Source: Martinezella lusitana (GTDB taxonomy: Bacteria > Pseudomonadota > Alphaproteobacteria > Rhizobiales > Rhizobiaceae). From it: a stretch of DNA of 64,000 nucleotides. The notes below the pieces were generated by a model. That model was not told the origin of the DNA. It was given only the letters and a program-made list of their open reading frames with translations, and did no database searches. The DNA lies in contig NZ_JACHBG010000003.1 of assembly GCF_014207095.1 (NCBI RefSeq), positions 310,001-374,000 on the forward strand, written 5' to 3'. Both the position numbers and the translations under genes were made by a program. Shown one piece after another: positions 36,420 through 45,754 of the stretch. Every line of letters starts with the position of its first letter. Position 1 is the first letter of the stretch.

Positions 36420-37574
36420 TCACGCCCGCTGAGCGAGCCGGCGTCTGCTTCGGCTTTCGAGAAGGATCGCGATGATTGTGTAGAGCGCGGCCAGGATCCA
36501 GAGGGTGAGGAAGGGCAGCCGCACATCGTAGAGCGGCGCGCCGAGCTGTGCGGTTGCGACAATGCCATTGATGGCAGACGTGCTGGGCAGAACGGTCGCG
36601 ATGGCGTGCAGGAAGGGTGGTATTGCTTCGGTCGGCCAGGAGAAGCCAGCAAGGAAGAGGAAGGGTATGCCGAGTGCGGCCGAGACGAGCTGCACCGTCA
36701 GCGGGCTGCGAAAGAGGCTGGCTATCACCAGCCCCAGAGCACTGACGGCCAGTACGAACGGCAGAGCGAATATGAATATCGACAGCGGCGTGCCGAGGCG
36801 GGGGATGTTGTAGAGATAGGGAACGACGATCAGATAGAACGGCGCGATGACGACTTCCATAATCAGATAGGCGAGCAGCTTTCCCATGACGACAGCCACC
36901 GGCCCGATCGAGGCTGCAGGCCCGGTCCCGATCGCATCGTTCTTGTAGGTGCCGAGCAGGCCGACACCGATGAGCAGCGTCTGCTGCATGATCAGGATGA
37001 AGGCGGCGGGCAGGATATAGGTCGCATAGCCACCCTGCGGATTGAACAGCGGCACCGCCGTGAAAGGCATCGGATCCGCGGCGGCCGCCGCCATGCGGGG
37101 ATCGACATCGGCGGCGACGAGCCGGGCCGTCTCGACCGTCGCGCCCATGGTCTTTGCGACCGCGGAAACGCCGCCGGAGATGCGTTGATAGATCAGGAAG
37201 TAGCTGGCGTCGGCATAGAGCGCGATTGGCGACTGCCGGCCGTGCAGCAGGTCGCGCTCGAAATATTTGGGAATGACGAGAAGGCCGGAGAGGTTGCGGG
37301 CATAGACCTCGCGCTCGGCGCTTGGTCGGTCGGGAAAGACGCCGCCGACTGCGACATCGGGCGATGCATCGATCCGGCGTGCAAGATCCCGGCTGCTATC
37401 CGTGCCATCGAGATCGACGATGGCGACCGGCACGTGGCGCAGGGCCTCGGTGCGATAAGGTTGCGGGTAGAGCACGGCATAGATGATCGCCGCGACAAAA
37501 AGCACGGAAAAGGCTGGCTTCAGGGTCAGCACGCGCTTCAGTTCGATGCGGCAGATCGTCAATATATCCTTCAT
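36420..37574 (-). CDS. ABC-2 type permease (second of pair)
   Basis: A 384-residue membrane protein: one N-terminal helix, a periplasmic domain of about 150 residues (VAIVDLDGTDSSRDLARRIDAS is the conserved start of the YhgE/Pip-like or ABC2_membrane_3 domain) and five to six C-terminal helices. It resembles YhhJ/YbhR exporters. Last gene of an HlyD, permease, permease operon; it overlaps the upstream gene stop by four bases. No dedicated ATPase is adjacent. Confidence 0.88.
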   Translation of the reverse strand: MKDILTICRIELKRVLTLKPAFSVLFVAAIIYAVLYPQPYRTEALRHVPVAIVDLDGTDSSRDLARRIDASPDVAVGGVFPDRPSAEREVYARNLSGLLVIPKYFERDLLHGRQSPIALYADASYFLIYQRISGGVSAVAKTMGATVETARLVAADVDPRMAAAAADPMPFTAVPLFNPQGGYATYILPAAFILIMQQTLLIGVGLLGTYKNDAIGTGPAASIGPVAVVMGKLLAYLIMEVVIAPFYLIVVPYLYNIPRLGTPLSIFIFALPFVLAVSALGLVIASLFRSPLTVQLVSAALGIPFLFLAGFSWPTEAIPPFLHAIATVLPSTSAINGIVATAQLGAPLYDVRLPFLTLWILAALYTIIAILLESRSRRRLAQRA

Positions 37575-38803
37575 CCGGCCGCTCTCCCAGACGTGTTCGG
37601 TTCAGGTGCGGTCGGCTGCTCGCGTTCGCGTAGCCGCCGCGCCCGCATCGCCTCCAGCCGCAAGGCCGTCAGGCCTGCCAACAGCACAACCATGAACAGC
37701 AACACGGCAACCGGCTTTAGGGACAGATAGACGGGTGTGCCGCGCAGTGTCTGATCGATGCGCGCCGTCATGTACCAGGTGCCGGGGATAATCTCACCCC
37801 AGGAATAGGCAAAGGCATTCATGCCGATCCTCGGAAAGCCGATCCCCATGAAGCCGAAGGCGGGCGCCATCAACAGCGTGCCGATGCTGATGGCGCTGGC
37901 CATCGGCTTCAGCAGCAGTGCCAGCAGCGTGCCGATAAGCTGGTTGGCCAGCACGAACAGGATGCCGCACGCCAGCAGCAGGTAGCGGTCGCCGCGAAGC
38001 GGCATGCCCAAGAGGCTGAAGAGAACCCAGTCGGCAATGCCGAGCACCACCAGGAACAGCAGCGTATAGGGGAGGATCTTTCCCGCAATCGCCGGCCACA
38101 ATCCGCCGCCGAGGCGTCTCAAGATGCGCAGTCGATGGCCGGTTTCGACGTCGAGGCCGACTGCATAGGCCATGGTGGTGACGATGATGACCTGCAGCAC
38201 GCTCGGCAAAAGGGCGGCGAGCAGGAAATGCGCATAGTTGAGCGTCGGGTTGAACAGGGGATTGACCTGCACCGGGATCGGCGCCAGCTGCTCTTCGGCC
38301 TCGTCGAGAGGCTGGCCCTGCGAGGTGCGCAACGACAGCCGGACGCCGGCGGCGACGGTCTGGACGGCAGCGCTGACGCCGCGCAGCGTCAGATTGCCCG
38401 TCGTCATCGTCTGGGTATTGTAGAAGAAGACGACCTCGGGGCGGCGCCCTGAAAAGACGTCACGCTCAAGGTTGCGCGGCAGCATCAAAAGCCCGTGGAC
38501 GCTGCCGGACAGGATCAGCTGCCGCCCTTCGGCGAGATCGCTGACATTGCGGGCGACGGCTGCATCCGGCGTGGCGTCGACCGTCCGGATGATCGTCCTT
38601 GACAGATCGGTGTTGTCGAGGTCGAGGACGGCGATCGGCAGCTTCGTGGCAAGGCCGGCGCTGAAGACGGCGGCAAGCACGGCCATGAGCAGGAGCGGCA
38701 GCACGGTCGTCAGGAACAGCAGGAACGGGCGCCGCCGGAAATGGTCGAATTCCCGTCTGAAGACTGTCAGGAAACCGGGGCGTAACCGCCCTTTCGCCAT
38801 CAT
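37571..38803 (-). CDS. ABC-2 type permease (first of pair)
   Basis: A 410-residue permease with the same architecture as its downstream partner: N-terminal helix, large extracytoplasmic domain starting IAVLDLDNTDLSRTIIRTVD, and a cluster of C-terminal helices. The start is one of two adjacent ATGs (38803, 38800) next to the stop of the HlyD gene. The pair probably forms a heterodimeric exporter of the YbhS/YbhR or YhhJ kind. Confidence 0.88.
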   Translation of the reverse strand: MMAKGRLRPGFLTVFRREFDHFRRRPFLLFLTTVLPLLLMAVLAAVFSAGLATKLPIAVLDLDNTDLSRTIIRTVDATPDAAVARNVSDLAEGRQLILSGSVHGLLMLPRNLERDVFSGRRPEVVFFYNTQTMTTGNLTLRGVSAAVQTVAAGVRLSLRTSQGQPLDEAEEQLAPIPVQVNPLFNPTLNYAHFLLAALLPSVLQVIIVTTMAYAVGLDVETGHRLRILRRLGGGLWPAIAGKILPYTLLFLVVLGIADWVLFSLLGMPLRGDRYLLLACGILFVLANQLIGTLLALLLKPMASAISIGTLLMAPAFGFMGIGFPRIGMNAFAYSWGEIIPGTWYMTARIDQTLRGTPVYLSLKPVAVLLFMVVLLAGLTALRLEAMRARRLREREQPTAPEPNTSGRAAG

Positions 38804-38804
38804 C

Positions 38805-39785
38805 TCAGTGCCCTGCCGGCGGCCAGGATGCAATGACGCTCATGCCGGGACGCAGACCTTGAACCGGCTTTACCGGGGTAGCGCGGACCTCGAAGGTGCG
38901 CAGATCGAAATCGCCCGTCGCCCGTGTCGCCCGCCAGGTGGCATACTGCCCCTGGGCATTGATCATGGTCACCTTCACCGGGATCTTGTCTTCGCCGAGT
39001 GCGGGCACGGTGACGTCGAAACCGTCACCGACCTTCAGGCCTTTCAGCAGATCTTCGCGAAGATTGAAAGTGAACCACGGGTTCTGCAGGTCGATCAGCG
39101 AGAAGATCGGGGCGCCTGCGGAAAAGTTCTCGCCGAGCTCTGCGACGCGCGTCGTCACCTGGCCGGAAATCGGCGCGACGATGGTCAGCTCATGGACGTT
39201 GGTCTGCTGCTGGCCAAGCGAGGCCTTCGCCTGCTCCACCTGCGCGGCGGCGAGGGCCTTTTCCTCCTTGCTCGCGCCGGCGACGGCCAGCTGGAGATTG
39301 GCTTCAGCCGACTCGCGCTTGCGGATGGCGGCCTCGAGGTTGCGGGCCGTTTCGTCGACGCGCGCCTGGGTCGACGCCCCTGTCGTGATCAACCTGCCCT
39401 GACGGCCAGCATCCTCCTGATAGAGTGTCACATCCGCATCCGCAGCGGCCAGCTCTGCCTTACGGGCTGCGATCGTCTCCGGCCGGGTGCTGTTGACCCT
39501 GACGAGATCGGCCTCAGCGACCGACAGTGCCGCCTCGGACATGTGAAGGGCGGCGGTCAGCTGCGGGCTCTCCAGCTCGGCGATGACGGCGCCGCGCTCG
39601 ACATTGTCGCCGACATCGGCATTGAGTTTGGTAACCCGCCCCGAAACCCGCGGGCTGATATCAACACGATTGGCTGAAACTTCACCCTGTACAATAAGTG
39701 GCGGAGGCTTCGTGGCAAACCATAACAGGACACCGAGTACTCCAACGATCACGATGCCAATCACAACACGAAGCGTTCGCAACAT
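38805..39785 (-). CDS. HlyD-family membrane fusion protein
   Basis: A 326-residue periplasmic adaptor with an N-terminal anchor helix (VVIGIVIVGVLGVLLWF). It has the biotinyl-lipoyl half-motifs (VSPRVSGRVTKLNADVGDNVERG and the later LTIVAPISGQVTTRVAELGE), separated by a long alpha-helical coiled-coil hairpin (about 85-185). ATG 39785 follows GGAGGCGACTGT. With two ABC-2 permeases downstream it forms an EmrA/YhiI-like export system reaching the outer membrane; the ATPase must come from elsewhere or the system is incomplete. Confidence 0.9.
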   Translation of the reverse strand: MLRTLRVVIGIVIVGVLGVLLWFATKPPPLIVQGEVSANRVDISPRVSGRVTKLNADVGDNVERGAVIAELESPQLTAALHMSEAALSVAEADLVRVNSTRPETIAARKAELAAADADVTLYQEDAGRQGRLITTGASTQARVDETARNLEAAIRKRESAEANLQLAVAGASKEEKALAAAQVEQAKASLGQQQTNVHELTIVAPISGQVTTRVAELGENFSAGAPIFSLIDLQNPWFTFNLREDLLKGLKVGDGFDVTVPALGEDKIPVKVTMINAQGQYATWRATRATGDFDLRTFEVRATPVKPVQGLRPGMSVIASWPPAGH

Positions 39786-40482
39786 ACAGTCGCCTCCTGA
39801 GTTCCCCTTGGAGGCTTGCGCCTCCCAACAGCTGACGGCAGGCGCATGGCTCATGAACTGGCCGGGGTTGCGGCGATAGCGAGACAAGATGCGTATCCGC
39901 GCCAGTCCGCGTCATCGTCGCTGCGTCGGCCGACCGTCCCTGTGCCGGCGATTGCCATGTTTCCATGCGGACTGTAGCAGAGGAAAATAACAAAAGCACT
40001 TACCGCCAAGCAACTTAACGCCTCTCCGCCCTTGAATTGCCAGCCACCCGTTCCCGTCGAGCGCGGATCGTGTCGTTCGACCTCTTAATTGAGCGGGGGT
40101 GCTTGACCATCCTGCGTAAAACTCCAGATAGGCTTGGTCGCCGCCGCTTTCAAAAAGGTCAATCATCCACCTCAACCAACTCTTCGTCTGTTTTCCATAA
40201 GCTTGTTTGTTCTTTCTAGGCGCCGTGTCTGGGAAATCCGTGGCCTTGGGTGCTACAGGTCGCACGCGCTGATTGCCGGGATACCGGAGGTGCTCCTTTT
40301 GAAAATTCTGTCATCGCGATGATCATCATTTCCTGTAGCAATCCAAAAGGCTCAGCCGTTTCTTGGGCAGGCGAGAGGCGTGATAAACCATCTCGTAGAG
40401 ATTTTTTGGTATTTCATTCTGACTTCGACTATGGCGTGGCCGGGCCGTTCGCTTTGGCCCCGCGCGAGGATTGGGAACGTTG
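39786..40482. other. Intergenic region, nothing firmly recognised
   Basis: About 700 bases between the divergent HlyD and diguanylate cyclase genes. A 117-residue minus-strand frame (39912-40265) contains a compositionally ordinary stretch but no site or family. Promoters of both flanking genes must lie here. Confidence 0.4.
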
Positions 40483-41577
40483 ATGGAAATTCAAACGCAC
40501 TTGCCTTCCCTGGTGCGTGTTCTGGGGCAGGTAGCGATCATCGTCTACGCCTATTCTTTGGTTACCCGGACTATTGAGCGCGGCATTCTGAAATCTGTCG
40601 CTGTCGGACTGCTCTTCGGTCTCGGCGGTATTCTATCGATGAGCGATCCCATTCGATTCATGCCCGGTGTTATTCAGGATGGGCGTTCGATCCTGCTCGT
40701 TCTCACGCCTATTTATGGCGGTATCGTCGGCACTGTCGTTGCCGCCTTCATGATGGCCATCTTTCGCTATTTGGTCGGTGGTCTGGGAGCCGTAAGCGGG
40801 GTTGCCGGCATTTTGATCGTCGCGACCGCAGGATATGTTCTGACGCTTCTGCCGCGACAGTTGACCGGCACCGGATGGAGGCGCTCGGCTCTGTTCGGCC
40901 TTGCGACGACGACGTCTCTCGTCGTTCTCGTTTTCCTGCCATGGTCCGTCGCGCGCGAACTTTTGATCTCGGCGGCGCTGCCGGTGACGATCGTCAACAT
41001 TCTCGGCGTCATGTTGCTGTCGGACTTGCTTGAGAAAGAAAGCTACCGCATCGGTATTCAGCGCGCGCTCGAAAACGAAGCCACGCTCGATCCGCTGACG
41101 CAACTTCCGAACCGCCGTGTCCTGCAGCGGGAAGGCGATCGCTGCAGCAAGGAAGCCGGGATGCGGCGGGTTCCTTTTTCGATCATCATGCTCGACATCG
41201 ATCATTTCAAGAAGATCAACGACAATTGGGGCCACACTTTCGGCGATACCGTCCTGGCCCGGGTGGCGGACGTGATCCGGCGGACGGTGCGCAAGACCGA
41301 CATAGCCGCCCGCTATGGCGGCGAGGAAATTGTCGTGCTGCTGCCGAATACGGATATGCGCGCCGCCGGCATCGTTGCCGAGAAGATCCGCAACGATATC
41401 GAGGCAACGGTTCTGATGTTCGGGCAGGAGACTGTCCATGTCACCGCCAGCATCGGCATTGCCTGCTCCTTTGAGCCATCGACGGATTTCAAATATGTTC
41501 TCGAAGCAGCCGACAAAGCGCTTTACCGCGCAAAGGCCGGTGGAAGAAACCGCGTTGAACTCGCGGAAACCGCATAG
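40483..41577 (+). CDS. Membrane-bound diguanylate cyclase
   Basis: A 364-residue protein that makes cyclic di-GMP from two GTP. The N-terminal 180 residues form five to six transmembrane helices of the 5TMR-LYT type. The C-terminal GGDEF domain is complete: DPLTQLPNRRVLQRE, LDIDHFKKINDNWGH, and the active-site loop GGEEI (residues 279-283), a functional GGEEF variant. The product-inhibition I-site RKTD is at residues 270-273, exactly five residues before the active loop, so the enzyme should be feedback-inhibited. Start ATG 40483; TTG codons just upstream are possible alternatives. The signal sensed is unknown. Confidence 0.93.
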   Translation: MEIQTHLPSLVRVLGQVAIIVYAYSLVTRTIERGILKSVAVGLLFGLGGILSMSDPIRFMPGVIQDGRSILLVLTPIYGGIVGTVVAAFMMAIFRYLVGGLGAVSGVAGILIVATAGYVLTLLPRQLTGTGWRRSALFGLATTTSLVVLVFLPWSVARELLISAALPVTIVNILGVMLLSDLLEKESYRIGIQRALENEATLDPLTQLPNRRVLQREGDRCSKEAGMRRVPFSIIMLDIDHFKKINDNWGHTFGDTVLARVADVIRRTVRKTDIAARYGGEEIVVLLPNTDMRAAGIVAEKIRNDIEATVLMFGQETVHVTASIGIACSFEPSTDFKYVLEAADKALYRAKAGGRNRVELAETA

Positions 41578-41648
41578 GGCTGTATCTGAGCGTCCTTCCG
41601 CCAACTTCGCCGTGTCGCGTTCCCGGCTTTGTTTCTACCGCTGTCTTC

Positions 41649-41677
41649 TTGACGGAACTGGTCGTCCGGCTTAACTG
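41649..41677 (+). promoter_or_regulatory. Candidate promoter of the B12 uptake operon
   Basis: TTGACG (41649-41654), a 17-bp spacer and TAACTG (41672-41677), or TTAACT with 16 bp, just ahead of the first cobalamin riboswitch. Sigma-70-like; the -10 is weak. Confidence 0.4.
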
Positions 41678-41683
41678 GACACG

Positions 41684-41913
41684 ACGGTTCCCCAAGGAAG
41701 ACTCCGCGGGGATTAATAGGGAACACGGTGAGGACGACCCAAAAGGGACCTAGACCGTGGCTGCCCCCGCAACTGTAAGCGGATTGCCGATCATCCGGAC
41801 GTGAACAGGGTTCTGTTCATCTTCGAAGGCTTGAGGGCCGTGCCACTGCGACCACAATCGCGGGAAGGCAGATGATCGTCAGATATTCGCAAGCCAGGAG
41901 ACCTGCCGTCGAT
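41684..41913 (+). promoter_or_regulatory. Cobalamin riboswitch (upstream of the B12 uptake genes)
   Basis: Conserved aptamer landmarks occur in order: AATAGGGAACACGGTG (about 41713-41730), GGCTGCCCCCGCAACTGTAA (about 41759-41778), GTGCCACTG (about 41839), GGGAAGGCAGATGATCG (about 41860-41876) and the B12 box AGCCAGGAGACCTGCC (41892-41907). Binding of adenosylcobalamin or a related form should shut down the downstream transporter genes, most likely at translation initiation or by premature termination. The leader continues for about 170 bases before the first start codon. Confidence 0.95.
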
Positions 41914-42084
41914 CACGATCCAATCACCCGGGCGGGGATGCCCGGAAAGGACAGAGAATGATTGACCTGAACCCTCGACATTACCAGGCGTTTTTCGGCC
42001 TTGATTGGAATCTCCCCAACGGGCGGTCCGTCTGAGCGCAATCGCGCCGCCGCCGCCAATTTCCCATTCCGATCGAGACCTTTC

Positions 42085-43101
42085 ATGCGCCATTTTTTGA
42101 CGACCTTTATTTTTGCACTTGGATTGACCGGCTTTGCCGCCTCCGGCTTGGCGGCTACCCAATATCCGCTCACGCTCGCCAATTGCGGCCAGCAAGTTAC
42201 CTTTCAGAAAGCCCCCGCCAAGCTCGTATCCATCGGTCAGGGCATGACCGAGATCCTGCTGTCGCTTGGCCTTGCTGACAAGATCGCCGGAACCGCCGTA
42301 TGGGTCGGTCCTGTGTTGCCGCAATATGCGGAGGCCAACGGCAAGATCCCGCGTCTTGCGGATAATGACCCTAGTTTCGAATCCGTCGTCGGCAAGGAGC
42401 CGGACCTTGTCGCTGCCGAATTCGAATGGCATGTCGGCGCACAGGGCTCTGTCGGCAAGCGCGATCAATTCTCCAAGCTTGGCATCAATACTTATGTTGC
42501 GCCAACCGATTGCGCCGCCAAGGTCAACACCGATGGCGGCGACGGTGTCCGCAAGGAGCTGTTCACGATGGATCTCGTCTATCAGGAGATCAACGAACTC
42601 GCGCAGATCTTCGACGTCAAGGATCGCGGCGACGCGTTGATTGCCGATCTGAAGAAGCGCGAGGCGGATGCTGCCGCATCGATTGCCGGCGCCAAGGCCA
42701 AGGACCTTCCGATCGTGTTCTGGTTCTCCAGCAAGGAAGTCAGCGGCGATGCCTATATCGCCGGCAAGAACAGCGCACCCGCCTACATCCTCAAAACGCT
42801 CGGCGCGAAGAATGTCGTGACGACGGAAGAGGAATGGCCACTGGTCGGGTGGGAAACCATCACACAGGCCAATCCTGCCGTGATCGTCATCGCGACGATG
42901 GACCGTCGCCGCTATGCCGCCGACGATCCGAAAGTCAAGCTCGCCTTCCTTGAGAAGGACCCGGTCACAAGCCAGCTCGACGCCGTCAAGAACAAGCATT
43001 TCGTCATGATGGATGCGCAATCGATGAACCCGACCATCCGGACCATCGACGGCATTGAGATACTGGCCAAGGGCATCAAGTCCTTCGGTCTGGCGCGTTA
43101 A
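42085..43101 (+). CDS. Cobalamin-type substrate-binding protein (BtuF-like)
   Basis: A 338-residue class III periplasmic binding protein with a signal peptide (ending SGLAA). The mature start TQYPLTLANCGQQVTFQKAP and VSIGQGMTEILLSLGLADKI are typical of the FecB/BtuF group. ATG 42085 is used; the frame is open further upstream into the riboswitch leader. The cobalamin riboswitch directly upstream is the main evidence for a corrinoid substrate. Confidence 0.88.
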   Translation: MRHFLTTFIFALGLTGFAASGLAATQYPLTLANCGQQVTFQKAPAKLVSIGQGMTEILLSLGLADKIAGTAVWVGPVLPQYAEANGKIPRLADNDPSFESVVGKEPDLVAAEFEWHVGAQGSVGKRDQFSKLGINTYVAPTDCAAKVNTDGGDGVRKELFTMDLVYQEINELAQIFDVKDRGDALIADLKKREADAAASIAGAKAKDLPIVFWFSSKEVSGDAYIAGKNSAPAYILKTLGAKNVVTTEEEWPLVGWETITQANPAVIVIATMDRRRYAADDPKVKLAFLEKDPVTSQLDAVKNKHFVMMDAQSMNPTIRTIDGIEILAKGIKSFGLAR

Positions 43102-43103
43102 AC

Positions 43104-44141
43104 ATGCGTCTGATCGCGGAGCGGCGAGACAGGTGGGCGCTATCGGCGCTCACCATGGCTGCATTCTTCCTTTTGGCCTTCATGATCAGCCTTGCGGTCT
43201 CGATCGGCGAGATTTCCATTCCGCTGTCGACGACGGCCAAGGTCGTATCGAACCGGTTGTTCGGGACGGCATTCGAGCTGAGCCTGATACATCAGGGCAT
43301 CGTTTGGGACTATCGGCTCAGCCGTGCGCTCGTTGCGGCAAGCGCCGGGGCGTCGCTGGCGCTGAGCGGTGTGATCCTGCAGGCCCTGCTGCGCAATCCG
43401 CTTGCGGAACCCTATGTGCTTGGCATTTCCGCAGGCGCCTCCACCGGCGCGGTCTGCATCATGATCCTCGGGCTCGGCTACGGCGTTTTGGGGCTTTCAG
43501 GCGGCGCCTTCATTGGCGCTGTTGCCGCGTTCCTGTTTGTCGGCTTGCTCGCAGCCGGTGTCGGCGGAACAAGTGAGCGTATCATCCTGTGCGGAGTTGC
43601 AGGCTCGCAGCTCTTCAATGCACTCACATCCTACATCGTCACGACGTCCGCGAACGCGGAGCAGGCGAGGGGTGTCATGTTCTGGCTTCTCGGCTCGATG
43701 AGCGGCGTGCGCTGGTCGGATGTCTATCTCTCCGGGCCGATCGCCATTATCGGCTTCATAGTCTGCATGGCGCATGTCCGCGTGCTCGATGCCTTCGTTT
43801 TTGGGACCGATGCTGCGGCATCGCTCGGTATTGCGGTGCGTCGTGCTCAGATCGTTCTTCTGGGGACGACGGCTTTCATGACTGCTGCAGTCGTCAGCGT
43901 CGTCGGCTCGATCGGCTTCGTTGGGCTCGTCATTCCGCATGCAGCCCGTTTCATGGTCGGTCCTAATCATGACCGGCTGTTGCCGGCGTCGGCGCTTGGC
44001 GGCGCGATCTTCATGGTCGCCGCCGATATCATCTCCCGGATCATCATTCCCCAGCAGATCCTGCCGATCGGCGTGGTGACCGCACTGTTCGGGGCTCCGG
44101 CCTTCGCAATCATTCTCTATCGCGCCCGGAGGACGGCATGA
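43104..44141 (+). CDS. BtuC-type ABC permease
   Basis: A 345-residue permease with about ten helices. It contains the family segments WDYRLSRALVAASAGASLALSG, LLRNPLAEPYVLGISAGASTGA, GFVGLVIPHAARFMVG and LPIGVVTALFGAPAFAIIL. Two bases separate it from the binding protein stop and its end overlaps the ATPase start (ATGA). Only one permease gene is present, so the channel is a homodimer as for BtuC. Confidence 0.92.
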   Translation: MRLIAERRDRWALSALTMAAFFLLAFMISLAVSIGEISIPLSTTAKVVSNRLFGTAFELSLIHQGIVWDYRLSRALVAASAGASLALSGVILQALLRNPLAEPYVLGISAGASTGAVCIMILGLGYGVLGLSGGAFIGAVAAFLFVGLLAAGVGGTSERIILCGVAGSQLFNALTSYIVTTSANAEQARGVMFWLLGSMSGVRWSDVYLSGPIAIIGFIVCMAHVRVLDAFVFGTDAAASLGIAVRRAQIVLLGTTAFMTAAVVSVVGSIGFVGLVIPHAARFMVGPNHDRLLPASALGGAIFMVAADIISRIIIPQQILPIGVVTALFGAPAFAIILYRARRTA

Positions 44142-44902
44142 GCATCGCGGTCGACAACGTCACCTTTGCTGCCGGCAATACGCTCATCGTCAACGGCATC
44201 AGCCTCTCGGTGGAAAAGGGCAAGGTGCTCGGTCTGCTGGGGCCGAATGGTTCCGGCAAGTCGAGCCTGTTGCGGCTGATCTGCCGGCTGCGAAAGGTGA
44301 GGAGTGGCGTTGTCAGGCTTGGCGGCAGCGACATTGCGTTGATCTCGCGCGGTGATATTGCCCGCCGCATCGCATTGGTGGAACAGCAGGCAACGACTGA
44401 TACACAGGTGACCGTCATTGATGTTGTTCGCCTTGGGCGCACTCCGCATCGCGGTCCGCTCTCGTCCTGGAGTGTCCGCGATGATGCGGCGGTTCTGGAT
44501 GCGCTCACCCGTGTCGGCATGCAGGATCGGGCGGGGCAGCTATGGCAGACTTTATCCGGCGGCGAGCGGCAGCGTGTCCACATCGCGAGAGCACTGGCGC
44601 AGACACCGAGCGAATTGCTGCTCGACGAACCGACGAACCATCTCGATATCCAGCATCAGCTGGACATTCTCGGCCTGATTTCCAAGCTCGATGTCACATC
44701 GGTCGTCGCCCTGCACGATCTCAATTTGGCGGCGATGTTCTGCGACAGTCTGGCGGTTCTGCAGAAGGGTGAGGTGGTCGCGGCCGGTTCACCGGAAGAG
44801 GTGCTGACGCAAGAGCTGATCGAACGGGTTTTCGGCGTGCGCGCGCATGTTCAGAAATCGTCGGTCCATGGCCGCTGCAACATTCAATATATGGCAGGCT
44901 GA
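44138..44902 (+). CDS. BtuD-type ABC ATPase
   Basis: A 254-residue ATPase with Walker A GPNGSGKSSLLRL, Q-loop residue in LVEQQATTD, signature LSGGERQRVHIARALAQ, Walker B LLLDEPTNHLD and switch His in ALHDLN. Completes a BtuFCD-like importer controlled by the upstream riboswitch. Confidence 0.93.
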   Translation: MSIAVDNVTFAAGNTLIVNGISLSVEKGKVLGLLGPNGSGKSSLLRLICRLRKVRSGVVRLGGSDIALISRGDIARRIALVEQQATTDTQVTVIDVVRLGRTPHRGPLSSWSVRDDAAVLDALTRVGMQDRAGQLWQTLSGGERQRVHIARALAQTPSELLLDEPTNHLDIQHQLDILGLISKLDVTSVVALHDLNLAAMFCDSLAVLQKGEVVAAGSPEEVLTQELIERVFGVRAHVQKSSVHGRCNIQYMAG

Positions 44903-44906
44903 CCTC

Positions 44907-45686
44907 ATGGATGGCGCAAATTTCGATCTCAAGGAAGAAATCCGCGATTATTGGTCGAAGCGATCGAAGACCTTCGACCTCGCCTTCGGCCACAAGATCG
45001 CTCCCGGCGCGGAGGCCGACGCCTGGCAGAAGCCCATCCGTGCGGCCCTCGGCTTGCAGCCAAAGCAGGTCCTGGAGCTTGCCTGCGGCACCGGCGAGGT
45101 AACACAGCTTATCCACGATCTCGGCCATGACGTGACCGCATTGGATTTTTCCGAGGCGATGCTTGCTGTTGCGCGCAGGAAACACGCGGGCAAGGCGCGC
45201 CTTCGCTTTCTGCTGGCCGATGCAGAGCATACGATGGAGCCGGATGAGGCCTATGATGCAATCGTCTGTCGCCACCTTGTCTGGACGCTGACGCGGCCGG
45301 AAGAGACGTTCAGAGAATGGTTCCGATTGTTGAAGCCGGGAGGGCATCTGGTCATTTTCGATGGCGATTGGGCGCAGCCGAAACCGGGCGGCCGGATCGC
45401 CATGATGTTGATTGCGCTGATCGATCGCATCTGCGGCGCCGACAGGAATTACGACGGCGCACTCAGCAGCCGCCATGCACGTATCATGGAGGCACTGCCC
45501 TTTGGCGACGGCCTGCATGCAGACGTGCTTGCGCCGATTTTGGAAACTGTTGGCTTTGCCGAGATTGAATTGCAGTCGCATTCACCCATCGCGAAGGCAC
45601 AGCGGAAGAACGCAAATCTGAGAAACAAGCTGCGGACCTTCGTCTACGGCAGGTTTATCCTTGTTTGCACGCGCCCGACGACCTAG
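44907..45686 (+). CDS. SAM-dependent methyltransferase in the B12 uptake operon
   Basis: A 259-residue class I methyltransferase. Motif I VLELACGTGEVTQLIHDLG (Ala in place of Gly), acidic TALDFSEAMLAVARRK, LADAEHTMEPDEAYDAIVCRHL, and RLLKPGGHLVIFDGDW are all present. It starts five bases after the ATPase stop and is thus under cobalamin riboswitch control. That suggests action on a corrinoid or on a product linked to methionine metabolism; the true substrate is unknown. Confidence 0.85.
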   Translation: MDGANFDLKEEIRDYWSKRSKTFDLAFGHKIAPGAEADAWQKPIRAALGLQPKQVLELACGTGEVTQLIHDLGHDVTALDFSEAMLAVARRKHAGKARLRFLLADAEHTMEPDEAYDAIVCRHLVWTLTRPEETFREWFRLLKPGGHLVIFDGDWAQPKPGGRIAMMLIALIDRICGADRNYDGALSSRHARIMEALPFGDGLHADVLAPILETVGFAEIELQSHSPIAKAQRKNANLRNKLRTFVYGRFILVCTRPTT

Positions 45687-45695
45687 TCAGATAAA

Positions 45696-45748
45696 CATAT
45701 AAAGATTTGTTTATGTCTCTTGACTTTGAGGCGCCATTGTTGAGTATT
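45696..45748 (+). promoter_or_regulatory. Promoter region of metE with upstream AT-rich dyad
   Basis: An AT-rich imperfect dyad CATATAAAGATTTGTTTATG (45696-45715) lies directly upstream of a candidate promoter TTGACT (45720-45725), 17 bp, AGTATT (45743-45748), just ahead of the second cobalamin riboswitch. The dyad resembles ATAAAGAT-type operators of methionine/SAH regulators, an inference from memory. It also follows the preceding methyltransferase gene and could be part of its terminator. Confidence 0.4.
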
Positions 45749-45754
45749 GGCGTG

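Noticed and set aside
36387-37730. 447-residue plus-strand open frame opposite the ABC-2 permease
   Set aside because: Shadow frame with low-complexity Arg/Gly/Asp content; the minus strand encodes membrane helices.
39912-40265. 117-residue minus-strand open frame upstream of the HlyD gene
   Set aside because: No site or family match; low support, so treated as intergenic.
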